From: Diphasiastrum complanatum | Taxonomy: Eukaryota; Streptophyta; Lycopodiopsida; Lycopodiales; Lycopodiaceae | NCBI GenBank assembly: GCA_029204225.1 | Contig: CM055100.1 | Location: 13,565,352 to 13,629,351 of the forward strand | Direction: 5' to 3' | DNA: 64,000 bases | Shown: in pieces, positions 35,171 to 45,993 of the stretch | Position numbering within the stretch: the first letter of the stretch is position 1 | Layout: the number at the start of each line of letters is the position of its first letter | Translations under genes and position numbers: made by a program | Notes under the pieces: model-generated | The model's input: only the letters and a program-made list of their open reading frames with translations | Database searches by the model: none | Told to the model about the DNA's origin: nothing

Positions 35171-35529
35171 ATCAATAGTTGAAAATCCTTAGGCATAATG
35201 GTTACTCTCTTACCATGTATAGCGAGCAAAAATGAATCTTAAAAAAAAAGGCTCATATAGTTCTCAGCAGCCTCCTGAAGGCACTGAAGAGCCAAGGGTG
35301 CGAATCTGACAAAATGATCGAGATCATGTCTAGTAATTTGGCGGATAGCACGATAGAATGGAGTTCTCTGAATCAGTAGATTGGTTGATCTCTGATACCT
35401 ATGAATATCAGAGAGCCACATGCTGCGGTTGCGTCTTCTAGTTCGAATGGGAGGATTAATAGCAATGGCAGGGGCTGATGATGCACCAGTAGAGAAGAAT
35501 TCTCTCTTCGTCTGTTTTCTCCTCTCCAT
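35080..35529 (-). pseudogene. Divergent histone H3 (CENH3-like) ORF with one in-frame stop
   Basis: The ATG at 35529 opens MERRKQTKREFFSTG, comparable to the H3 tail (ARTKQTAR), followed by a short basic tail and the histone fold: WLSDIHRYQRSTNLLIQRTPF (alpha-N/alpha-1), APLALQCLQEAAENYM (alpha-2), AIHGKRVTIMPKDFQL (loop 2/alpha-3). The only break is TAA at 35239-35241, at the position of H3 Glu105; the frame continues without a gap to a TAG at 35080, adding a Lys/Pro-rich tail. Loop 1 is one residue longer than canonical H3. TNLLI and KDF resemble plant CENH3. It lies directly upstream of, and close to, the Ulp1-like frame on the same strand. It could be a separate captured gene or the N-terminal part of one fused gene. 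I see no intron within it. Confidence 0.75.
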
Positions 35530-35539
35530 TGAGGTATTC

Positions 35540-36390
35540 TAAGGGATATCACATTTGTGCGTAATGAGAAAGATAGGAAGGGGAGGGGTCCAAAGCGTTC
35601 GCAGACAAACGATACGTACGGAAATACAGTACGGTATATCGAACCTGTGTGAGGGAAGTATAAGTGAAATCAGAGTATCTAGAAGTGAGGCGCACAAGTG
35701 CGATACACAGAGACTGTATGCGGGGATATCAGACCTGTACGCCGGGAAGGTTGTAGGTAGAATAGCAAATAGGCCAATGGCGCACAATTGCGATATGCGG
35801 AGGAAAAAAAAATTGAAAAAAAATGCCTCGTAGTTTGTGAGTTATATATCGCGGTTCGCACGTGCGAAAGAATGTCTTGTCGCACGTGCGAACTGTCAAC
35901 TCATTTTGAAGTGACACATGGTGCCTATCCGACCAATGATCTGGTGACACATGTCACGTTGTCATTTCACATGTGTGTGATCGTAAGGACGAATGAGAAA
36001 GTGACACGTGTATTCCATCCAACCAGTGATCACGTGACATGTGTCCTCATGTCATTTCACACATGTCCAACTGTCACATCACATGTGCCAAAACGTGTGA
36101 ACCAATCGCCAGCCAATGCGTGTCCGTTGATTGTTGACCGCATGTGTGAAAAAATTTCCTATAAAAGATATACAACCCGATTAATTTTTTGCTTTTTCTT
36201 TTCTCAAATTTCACGGCATATCGCTCTTGTGCGCGCACTTTGTGTTGTCTATTATTACTTGATCTTTACTTACGCACAAGTGGGATATCCCGATGCTATC
36301 TGTCGTATATATTTCTCTTATGCGCGTTTTTTACAAAAAAAAAATTCGTATTGCTTCTCTCATGCACAGGAACGATATCTGCCCTAGTAC
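35540..36390. promoter_or_regulatory. Motif-dense putative regulatory/terminal region beside the H3-like ORF
   Basis: Repeated words in both orientations: GCGCACAAGTGCGATA (35690), GCGCACAATTGCGATATG (35781), ATATCGCTCTTGTGCGCGC (36219), ACGCACAAGTGGGATATC (36274), GATATCACATTTGTGCG (35547). Two palindromes TTCGCACGTGCGAA lie at 35855-35868 and about 35880-35892. Many CACGTG, CACATGTG and ACATGTGTC words fall between 35910 and 36150. A plus-strand TATA-like box (CCTATAAAAGATAT) is at about 36160. Position and repetition suggest the terminal inverted repeat/promoter of the Mutator-like element, but no matching left terminus was found. Confidence 0.45.
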
Positions 36391-36589
36391 CAGGCCTCGT
36401 CCTCAGGATCTACCCGAGATTCCGGCCTAAGTGTATTTTTTACTGAATTTGGAATAATTGACAACCTAGACTACTTCCACAACCTATTTCACCCATATTT
36501 ACATGTTTTCAAGACTACGCAACCCAATTCAGAAGTATTTTATGATTATTATGTTAGATTCTGCAATTCTGGACAAAAACTTGGGGACA

Positions 36590-37190
36590 TTTTCGCAATT
36601 GTATTGGTGATATTTTCTTCAATTTTAGCCAACAAATTTTTTTTTGACAAAAATTGACAAAACAATTGTGAAAATTCATCTCCGCAATTTTTAAAAAAAA
36701 ATAGTATATAAAAATTCCGGAAAATAAATCCGCAATTTATTTTCTATTGCGGATTTATTTTTCGCAATTATTTGACACTATTTTGAAAAAAATTGCGAAA
36801 ATAAATTTTTGCAATTTTTTTTCGCAATTTATGCAAAAAAAAATTGCAAAAAAATATCTGCAATTTTTGCCACAACAATTGCGGAAATGAATTTTTGCAA
36901 TTTTTTTTTGACAATTTTTGCCCAAAAAATATTAGCCAAACAAATTGTGGAAACAAATTGCGGAAATAAATTTGCAATTATCATGCCAAAAAATTGCGGG
37001 TGGGTTTCTGTAAATTTTTTTATTGTTAATTTAGCCATAAAGATTGCAAAAAATTAGCCAAAAAAATTGTGGGACCAAAATTGCGGATTTGCCAAAAAAA
37101 ATTGCGAAAACCGTTACCACAATTTTTTTGGCATAAAGAGACAAAAATTGCGAAAACTTCCACAATTTCTGTCATTTTTTCCTTCCATTT
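36590..37190. repeat. AT-rich array of AATTGCGAAAA / TTTTGCAATT words
   Basis: Some 25 copies of (T)nGCAATTTTT or AAAATTGCGAAA occur in both orientations over about 600 bases, giving extensive self-complementarity. Six-frame ORFs here (for example GNKFAI, QFFFAI) are repeat artefacts. Confidence 0.8.
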
Positions 37191-37231
37191 TTGCCACCTT
37201 TTTTTGTAGTGCTTTTTCGGCGAGAATCAAC

Positions 37232-40200
37232 ATGGATTTTATCACTCTTGCCTTCAGTACTTGGAAGGAAGAGAAATCCAAATTTTACATTACCTTCTAG
37301 GGAACCACACACAAGGTGCGTGTGACTGAGGCCGCCCTTGCTGCCATAGGGCATCTAGAACCCAAGCCTCACCGAACCATAAGCAAGAAAAACAAACTAT
37401 TAAGACTTTTATTGACATAATATTGACCTGCACTGGACTAATGACGACTATCTTCTAGAGGCCATCACTGATCCTGCCATTCAGGCTGCTTCTCACCTCC
37501 TCAACAATTTCCTGATGGTTGGTAACCTCAGGAAAGACCGTATTACTTCCTAAATTTTGTATAAGATAGTTGAGTCCTAGGCCAAGATAGCCAAGACTCG
37601 TCTCTAACCATATAACTGGTTCAAGACTGTCTTTGGAGAGCTCAAACGAGCTATCAAGAACAATACCAAGCAACAATTTGTTGCTGGCCAGATGTTGTCA
37701 CTCCTAGCAGCCTCTCACCTTGATAATAATATCCATGATTTTTGTATGAATGTCGCGCTCTCTATTTATGAAGAGACACCAGCTCATTTCTCCCAACAGA
37801 CATCGAATCACATAGTCGTCGTCGTCCACGCAGCGAGATCATCGTTCCTAACTCGCCTTCCACGTCACGACGTCGTACTAGACAGACATCTTCAGCAATG
37901 CTTCCACCCCCTGCTCAATTCGCACTGAACTACTTATTCCCCCCATCTCTGATCAATCTCTCGTCTCTACTTCCTCACAAGGTCAGCTCCCCTGGAAGAG
38001 AATTCAAACAGTTCCATGATACTGCTACTAGATTTGATGATTCCTTCCAGATCAATCAGCAAGATCAAGTTGAAGCCGCACCAGACACCCTTAGGGTCGA
38101 AATTGTTGTTATATCTCTAAAACAGTTCAACGTCATAGTACCAAAGGGTTTTGAAGCCGAAGATACATTTGAAGAAGAAGAACCGACCACACATCAGAGA
38201 CTAGTTAGCACGATTCCTACCAGAGTTGTTCCTGTTGCTCCTGCTGCTGTTGTGCCTACTACCGTGGATTCTGGTGACACAATGAGTCTTGTTTCTAACC
38301 TTGCGCGCGTGATCCAAACCATGATTGATGAAAGAAAAGATATTGTGAAAGATTTCAGATCCTTAAGATCCAATCTACTTGAATGATCTTTGGTTAGAAA
38401 GAGAAATACACTACCAATTTCACCAATGTAGAAAAATCAGCATCTACACACAATTTGAGATGCAAACACTAATAGAACTTGATCAAACTTGAATGAAATG
38501 ATTATGTACTGTTGCGGTCCGTACAAAACCAGCAAGCTACTGTATTTCACACGTGTGGATCCAAAAATAACAAATATAGATCATTCTACACATAGAATTG
38601 CAAGCAATCACCAAGATAGTCACCAATGGATAGTAGAACCCAAGAGAACCATGTATAAGCATGAAATGAGATAGAGAAGAGAGAAGATGACTCTCTCCAC
38701 GAGTTAAATCCTTTTATAACAGGTCCAAACCCTATTTGGCCACTTGGCTTTCCCATCAAAATGCTAACCCTACCAATTTTGGGTCTAGATTCAATGTACC
38801 CAACTTATTCAAATTGAATCTACTCAAACTCGCATTCTATCTTTCCCACACTTTCAAAAAGTGTTTATTCAAATGAGATTTAGATAATGAACTTTAAAAA
38901 GTCAACCTCTAAGTCTAAAACAAGTTTTGGCCTCAATATGCCAAATATGGAAATATTGCAAAATGTGATGAAACTAGTTGAATCTTTCACAGATATGTTC
39001 AGGCACATAGCCGATCTTGAGACAAAGAATACCCTGATTAGCCAGAAGGTTATTCAAATCACCCGTGAGCTAACGATTATCAGACAACATGAGGCAAAGT
39101 CCGAATCTGATTTAAAGAAGGCCAATGAGTCCGCTCAACGACTAGAAGACTATGTGGTGACCCTTCAGAATGCACTCACCATGGCACATGACAAAGTTGA
39201 TAAGGTAGTCCAAGATTCCAAACAACAGGTCTTGTTGCTAGTCGGACAGTTGGACTTAGCAGCATTGAAACGCAAATGACTTCAAGGTGAATTGGATGCG
39301 ACCACCCTTGAACACGATTCTTACTTACAGACCCAAGTGTCTGATCGTCCAGTCACACCGGATGAGATCAGATACTTGTTTCGCGAAGTGGAAACCTACC
39401 ATATTGCACTGGTGGGATTTCAAAAAAAATTCGATAAACTCAAAAGGACGACAACCATCGAGTTAGGCAAGGCCAAGGCCATTTTAAAGGATTATGAAAA
39501 AGCCGCCGCTCATGTGTTGGAAACCGGGCCTCAAATTTTAGTTCCATTGATGCCACAGTTCTCGCCTTAGCACTAGGATCAAGCAACTATGGATATAGGG
39601 TTAGATGCAGGCATGGACCAGAGTGGAGCCCCCGATGTCCAAGAAGAACAGCCAGTTTTACAGGCGACGCAAGCATGTCCATCTTCATCAAGGACCACAC
39701 CATTGTTCAAACGACCAATCAACGTCGAGGACCAGATTCAGAACTTTTAAGCACATCCTCATGAGTCCTCGCGTGGTGGTTGGGTCATCAAGTTTAAGAC
39801 CTCTGAAATTGAGGCCGACAAAGAATTGGATAAGATACCCGCATTGGAGGAGCAGTCGGCTTGGATAGTTACAATTTTTGAGAAAACTCCAAAATTCATC
39901 AGGAGTTACGTGGCCAGCCCTAACCAATTGCGCGTAGATCCATACTACATACCAATGCCACACAGAAATAAGTGGAAGGATTTGGAATTGGCCATGGACA
40001 AAATTATCATCCATACGCCGAACTGGCCAATCATCCACCAACCATATAGTTGGGAGATCTCAGTGGACTTCCATCGAGCCCTACAAGCATACCAGCGGGA
40101 GTATATCCGCTCTCCCAATCTCACAATTAGGCAATCGACGTTGTTCGCAAAAGATCTAACCCTATTGACGTCTGTTGCAACGCGATGAGATGATTGCCTT
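37232..40200 (+). pseudogene. Element X, copy 1: coiled-coil protein gene (unrecognised family)
   Basis: Degenerate reading from an ATG at 37232 (MDFITLAFSTWKEEKSKFYI) through several stops. An open Pro/Val-rich stretch 37898-38340 ends ARVIQTMIDERKD. A solo LTR then interrupts and the same frame resumes as MFRHIADLETKNTLISQKVI, a long coiled coil (39001-39280; TLQNALTMAHDKVDKVVQD). After one stop a second coiled segment 39292-39570 follows (VTPDEIRYLFREVETYHIAL). The C-terminal domain (39826-40188) has LRVDPYYIPMPHRNKW and HTPNWPIIHQPYSW. The domain order matches X2 (45716-50912), sharing VDPxYxP and NWPxI. No RT, integrase or transposase motif is visible. Confidence 0.5.
38344..38991 (-). 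mobile_element. Solo copia LTR with TSD GATAT inside element X1
   Basis: 648 bp matching the family LTR in reverse (TGTGAAAG...CTTTCACA). It is flanked by GATAT at 38339-38343 and 38992-38996. It contains CACACGTGTG (38548-38557). Removing it with one TSD copy leaves the X1 coiled-coil frame open, confirming insertion into a then-intact frame followed by LTR-LTR recombination. Confidence 0.9.
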
Positions 40201-40469
40201 CCTACTTTGGCAATCGATCTGAATAAGCCAATGGCGTCAGATAGTATTAAGGATCAGTTGTCGCTGACCAGATTATATTTTCATGCAACAATGATGGGAG
40301 ACTTCTAGGAATCTCGATTCACAGCTTGGACAACTTCAAAGTGGATCGTCGGAGCCCATCATTGTTTTTTGTCGCACAATTTAGATTTCAACACTGCCCG
40401 ACTCGATTTCGTGGAGAAGGTGCAGTATCATTTAATAAAGATTCGACGTGCTGCAAATAAAAGCCCACA

Positions 40470-41102
40470 GGAACTAGCTAATAAGTGAGAGGGGTTTGGC
40501 ACCCTGCGTGTGTAAGTCCAACCCGATGATCACATAGTTATTTGATAATTAGAAAGTCAATAAAAAGACTTTAGACATTTTTGCGGGATTTTTAATGTCG
40601 TAGGGCCTAAATGTCAAGTTAGCGAATAAAGTTGGATTTCCCTCCAATTTTGGATGGTTCCCACTTTTTTTAAATTTGAATAATTAGGGAGACAAAAATG
40701 GGCCAATAGGATTCTGAGGCCAGGGTCTTTCTCTCTACTATAAAAAGAGACCAACTCGAGTTTCCTACACATGTACATATCTTCATTTCAATAAAGCAGA
40801 TTGGTTCTCTTGTAGAATGGATTTATGAATGTCCTTCCTCTCTATCACTTTCCTCCATCTCTCATGCTTTCATTGTGTTTGTTAATTGTTGGATCTGATT
40901 GTTATTGGGATTACATCATTATAATTTTTATGAGAGAGAAAGGGAGAGAGAGAAAGAGTAAGCTATCTTCATTGTGGATCTTAGTGTTAATGATCGTAGT
41001 GTTAATGCTTAGGGTTAATGGATGTTAGAGTTAGATGTGGATCTTCCATTCATGCTGAAATCTGAAATATGCTATCACTCTCATGGGAACGAACTTACGC
41101 GT
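40470..41102 (+). promoter_or_regulatory. LTR-like tail of element X1 with TATA box and poly(A) signal
   Basis: After the X1 stop come a block homologous to the gypsy leader at 59258-59346, then CTCTCTACTATAAAAAGAG (TATA, about 40731-40749), CATGTACATATC and AATAAAGC (about 40790), in the order expected for an LTR U3-R. The copia LTR starts directly at 41103. The copy in unit 2 is 42150-42783. No matching left LTR is found, so the LTR reading is inference. Confidence 0.4.
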
Positions 41103-41755
41103 TGTGAGAGATTTCAACTAGTTTAGTCTAGTTTAGTCACATTTTGGTAAATTGTCAATAAGAGGCCAAAACTCATTTAGACTTAGAGATAAACTTTTTA
41201 AAGTTCTATTAGTTTAAAATACATTCAATAAACACTTTTTAAAATTGTGGAAAAGTTGGTAGTCGAGTTTGAGAGAGATTCAAATTTGAACTTTGGGTAC
41301 ATTGAATCTAGACCCAAAAATAGTAGGGTTTACATTTTGGAGGGAAAGCCAAGTGGCCAAATACGATTTGAAAACTCTATAAAAGGATGTAACTCGTGGA
41401 GAGACATATCTTATCTCTTCTCTCTCTCATTTCATCATTATACATGGTTCTCTTTGGGTTCTACTACTCATTGGTGCACTATCTTGGTGTTATCTTGCAA
41501 TCTTGTGTGTAGAATGCTCATTTATTGTCATTTTTGGTTCCACATGGGTGAAATACAGTAGGGTACTGTAATTGTATGAACAACAAACATATTTTATGTT
41601 TTGGTTCATGTTTGATCAGGATCTCTTAGAGTTTGCATCTCATTTTGTATGTAGATGCTGATTTTTCTACACTGGCAGGATTGTTGGTTTGCTCCTTATT
41701 GTAACCAAAGATCAGGGTCATGGATTGGATCTTGAATGATCTGAAATACTTCACA
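41103..41755 (+). mobile_element. Copia LTR, unit 1
   Basis: 653 bp, TGTGAGAG...ACTTCACA, followed by PBS TGGTATCAGAGT at 41756-41767. The left flank is CGCGT. It appears identical to the unit 2 LTR. After 64 bases the internal sequence is cut by the duplication junction, so it has no internal region of its own. Confidence 0.93.
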
Positions 41756-42783
41756 TGGTATCAGAGTTCTTGTGTTTCGAGTTATGAAAGGATCAGCCAT
41801 CTTTAGCAAGGATTTGGAAACCGCTCTCCCAATCTCACAATTAGGCAATCGACGTTGTTCGCAAAAGATCTAACCCTATTGACGTCTGTTGCAACGCGAT
41901 GAGATGATTGCCTTCCTACAGATAGTATTAAGGATCAGTTGTCGCTGACCAGATTATATTTTCATGCAACAATGATGGGAGACTTCTGGGAATCTCGATT
42001 CACAGCTTGGACAACTTCAAAGTGGATCGTCGAAGCCCATCATTGTTTTTTGTCGCACAATTTAGATTTCAACACTGCCCGACTCGATTTCGTGGAGAAG
42101 GTGCAGTATCATTTAATAAAGATTCGACGTGCTGCAAATAAAAGCCCACAGAAACTAGCTAATAAGTGAGAGGGGTTTGGCACCCTGCGTGTGTAAGTCC
42201 AACCCGATGATCACATAGTTATTTGATAATTAGAAAGTCAATAAAAAGACTTTAGACATTTTTGCGGGATTTTTAATGTCGTAGGGCCTAAATGTCAAGT
42301 TAACGAATAAAGTTGGATTTCCCTCCAATTTTGGATGGTTCCCACTTTTTTTAAATTTGAATAATTAGGGAGACAAAAATGGGCCAATAGGATTCTGAGG
42401 CCAGGGTCTTTCTCTCTACTATAAAAAGAGACCAACTCGAGTTTCCTACACATGTACATATCTTCATTTCAATAAAGCAGATTGGTTCTCTTGTAGAATG
42501 GATTTATGAATGTCCTTCCTCTCTATCACTTTCCTCCATCTCTCATGCTTTCATTGTGTTTGTTAATTGTTGGATCTGATTGTTATTGGGATTACATCAT
42601 TATAATTTTTATGAGAGAGAAAGGGAGAGAGAGAAAGAGTAAGCTATCTTCATTGTGGATCTTAGTGTTAATGATCGTAGTGTTAATGCTTAGGGTTAAT
42701 GGATGTTAGAGTTAGATGTGGATCTTCCATTCATGCTGAAATCTGAAATATGCTATCACTCTCATGGGAACGAACTTACGCGT

Positions 42784-43436
42784 TGTGAGAGATTTCAACT
42801 AGTTTAGTCTAGTTTAGTCACATTTTGGTAAATTGTCAATAAGAGGCCAAAACTCATTTAGACTTAGAGATAAACTTTTTAAAGTTCTATTAGTTTAAAA
42901 TACATTCAATAAACACTTTTTAAAATTGTGGAAAAGTTGGTAGTCGAGTTTGAGAGAGATTCAAATTTGAACTTTGGGTACATTGAATCTAGACCCAAAA
43001 ATAGTAGGGTTTACATTTTGGAGGGAAAGCCAAGTGGCCAAATACGATTTGAAAACTCTATAAAAGGATGTAACTCGTGGAGAGACATATCTTATCTCTT
43101 CTCTCTCTCATTTCATCATTATACATGGTTCTCTTTGGGTTCTACTACTCATTGGTGCACTATCTTGGTGTTATCTTGCAATCTTGTGTGTAGAATGCTC
43201 ATTTATTGTCATTTTTGGTTCCACATGGGTGAAATACAGTAGGGTACTGTAATTGTATGAACAACAAACATATTTTATGTTTTGGTTCATGTTTGATCAG
43301 GATCTCTTAGAGTTTGCATCTCATTTTGTATGTAGATGCTGATTTTTCTACACTGGCAGGATTGTTGGTTTGCTCCTTATTGTAACCAAAGATCAGGGTC
43401 ATGGATTGGATCTTGAATGATCTGAAATACTTCACA
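42784..43436 (+). mobile_element. Copia 5' LTR, unit 2, of non-autonomous element C/D
   Basis: 653 bp followed by PBS at 43437-43448 and a leader (43449-44058) into gag. TATA box CTCTATAAAAGG at about 43058. The G-box palindrome of other copies is decayed here (CACATGGGTG). It is paired by position with the 3' LTR at 52048-52682, although the two are clearly diverged. Confidence 0.9.
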
Positions 43437-44058
43437 TGGTATCAGAGTTCTTGTGTTTCGAGTTATGAAAGGATCAGCCATCTTTAGCAAGGATTTGGAG
43501 GAGTTACCAATGCTAGAGCATGCTAGATTGATTTCTACTCAAAAATCAGCATTTTTACACGTGTAGAATTGATCTTTTGTAGGTCAAAACTCAATATAGG
43601 GTTATGTACTTGATCAATTCCGATTTCACACTTGGCTTACTGGACTTAGATGACTTTTGGTGCATTAGGAAGGTCTCATTGGAGTCTACAAGAAGATATA
43701 TCAAGTTCCTAGAAATTGCATGTAGAATTTGAGATATTCATTTTTTGTGATTTTTTCAAAATCCTAATTTTGATTGGATCTCTAGTTTGTGAGGTTACTG
43801 AAGTTCATTTGAGTGTGTTTCAATCTTAGGAAGTGGCAAGAATCATTAGATTGAGGATAGATCATAGGTTGATCAAGATCTCACTATTCTATGTGTTGAT
43901 TTTCTAGTTAGAAGTGCTAGAAGAGATTTGAGAGGTTCCATATCTTTGTGATTTCTTCTTGAGTTCATTTGTTAACATTCAAGAGAGTGCTTTGTGCATT
44001 GGAACAGGTTGAAAGAAGAAGATCAGGTCACTTCAACATTGCTACAAGTGGAGGCTTT

Positions 44059-45715
44059 ATGTCGGAGAGCAATGATATGCTTACCTCAATCATCTATTCT
44101 ACTTGGAAGGTGAGGATGGAGTCCTTATTGGTGATGAATGAGTTGATGGAGATTGTTGCAGGTGTGGAGGAGAGACCTCAAGCACCTCAAGATCAAGTGA
44201 GGTATGACAAGAGAGCATGAACTTCTCAAGGAAGTTGGTAAGTGCACATCATCTTTGGAGGCTTGGGAAACTTTGAAGAAGCTTTATGAATCCAAGTCTA
44301 CACTAAGAGTGCTTACTCTTAGAAGACAAATCTTTCAAAGTTTGCAAAAGAAGGAAGAGAGTACTCATGCTTTTGTTTTGAGAGTTAAAGCATTCAATGA
44401 TGAGTTAGCATGTATTGATGAAAGCATTAAGGAGGTAGAACTTGTTCAAGTTATACTTAATGACTTGTTGGATGATCATGCTAATCTTGTTCAAAGTTTT
44501 GCTATTCAAAAGACTTTGCCAAGTATTGTGGATTTGCAAGAGATCTTGGTGAATGAGGAGTATAGGCTTCAATCAAGAGGAAAGATAAGTCTAAGTTGAA
44601 ATGCTTTTATTGTGGAATCAAAGGGCATTTTGCAATGAATGTTTGAAGAAGCAAAGAGATGAAGGTAGCAAGCAAATCAACTTTACTACTAATGGTGAGA
44701 ATCTAGGTGGTGGTGATTCTCTTTTGATGTGTTCTTCAAGTCCAACATCAAGTGAAGGTGACAAGATTCATGGTGGATTGATAGTGAAGCTAGTCCACAC
44801 ATGACTAGTCACAAGGAGTTCTTTACTTCTTTGGTCACTTATGATGGAGCCAAGAAAGCAATTCACATGGCCAATGGTGGTGAGTGTGTGATTGAAGGTA
44901 TTGGTTCAATTCCTATTTGTCTCTCTTCTAATAGGAAAACAAGACTGGATGGTGTTCTTTACATTCCTTCACTTTCAAAGAATTTGTTAAGTGTTGGTCA
45001 AATGATAGAGAAATCATACATGGTAAAGTTTGGTGGTGATGCTTGTTTCATTACAAAGGAAGAAATCTTGATTGCGAGGGGCAATAGACAAGGTAGAATT
45101 TTCAAGCTTGATGCTTTTGTTATGGCTAACAAAAAGGATGGAATGGAAAAGGAGATTGGTCTCAACTTTCCAAAGTTCCCTTTTAGCATCAATAAGATTG
45201 GTGGATCTTATGCAAAGTCTAAAAAGCTTCTTTATGCTAGATCTAGGTTGAGATCTAATATGCTTCTTGGAGATGTTCATCTTTGTGCTAACTTGGCTAG
45301 TCTTGAGGATAATGATGGTGTTTCAATGGTTCTTCATGGCAAGTGCAAGAATGCAAAAGGTGAGGAAAGAGCTAACTTCATCAATGGAGGTGGTGAAGGT
45401 TCTTTCTTGGAAAAGATTGTTGTTGATGATTTCTTTGATCATATGTCAAAAGATGTTGCTAGGTGCATTTATGAAGAAGGTGGTTTTTCTACATTCTTTT
45501 GTGATGAGTCCAAGAAAGTCATTTTTGCAGCAAGTGGAGTCACATGTCTTCATAAAGTGAGTAGATCAAATGGTTCTATCAAGAGACTTGGTGAGGGAGA
45601 TAGTCACAAGTCAAGAAAAAGAGAAGTATGTGAAGAGTTAAAAGTAGGATGTACTTTGAATGATGTCATTTTGAATGATAGTGAGAAAGAATCACCTTTT
45701 AATCTTACACACTTT
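44059..45715 (+). pseudogene. Gag-protease plus filler start of non-autonomous copia element C/D
   Basis: Begins MSESNDMLTSIIYSTWKVRM. A deletion/frameshift near 44215 is followed by ELLKEVGKCTSSLEAWETLK and on to a damaged zinc knuckle (GIKGHFAMN, near 44625) and protease site (SEASPHMTSHKEFFTSL, Gly lost). The spacer (VLYIPSLSKNLLSVGQMIEK) is open. From about 45150 the frame has only a trace of integrase (SKKLLYARSRLRS...GDVHL) and then unfamiliar Asp/Gly/Lys-rich sequence, open to the X2 insertion at 45716 and resuming in frame at 50918. Confidence 0.8.
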
Positions 45716-45993
45716 TCTTTCATCCTTTCCAAACACCCGTCTTAACCGAAAGCTACTTTCTTTACATCTCCCACTATCCTCATCCCTTCTGCTTAGTCAC
45801 AACCATATACCAACATCTTCTTTTTCGAAACTTCTACCTTCCATTGTTCACACCATACTTCGTTTGTCACACATCCTCCATACCCTTCTATCCACAACAC
45901 CTCCACTTTCACACACCTTCCTTCCCAACCTCAGATCCTCACAGTCCATTCCTTTCCTGCCATTACTCCCTTCAGCCAGACTTTCCATTGCAC

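Larger units (their letters stand above)
40107..43500 (+). repeat. 1.7-kb tandem duplication (X1 tail + copia LTR + PBS), two units
   Basis: Unit 1 is 40107-41820 and unit 2 is 41821-43500. They are near identical: unit 2 lacks 33 bases (TTTGGCAATC...GGCGTC, 40206-40238) and I find only four substitutions, all G/A, all before the LTR. Each unit contains the X C-terminal fragment, a non-coding tail with TATA box (CTATAAAAAGAG) and AATAAA, a 653-bp LTR and 64 bases after it. In unit 1 the frame has TAG where unit 2 keeps Trp (DFWESRF). A recent event, or an assembly duplicate. Confidence 0.92.

Noticed and set aside
35080-35529. H3-like ORF as an intact canonical histone gene
   Set aside because: It has an in-frame TAA within the histone fold and many substitutions at positions invariant in canonical H3; described as a divergent, probably broken copy.
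36768-37057. Phe/Ile/Lys-rich ORFs
   Set aside because: Artefacts of the AATTGC array.
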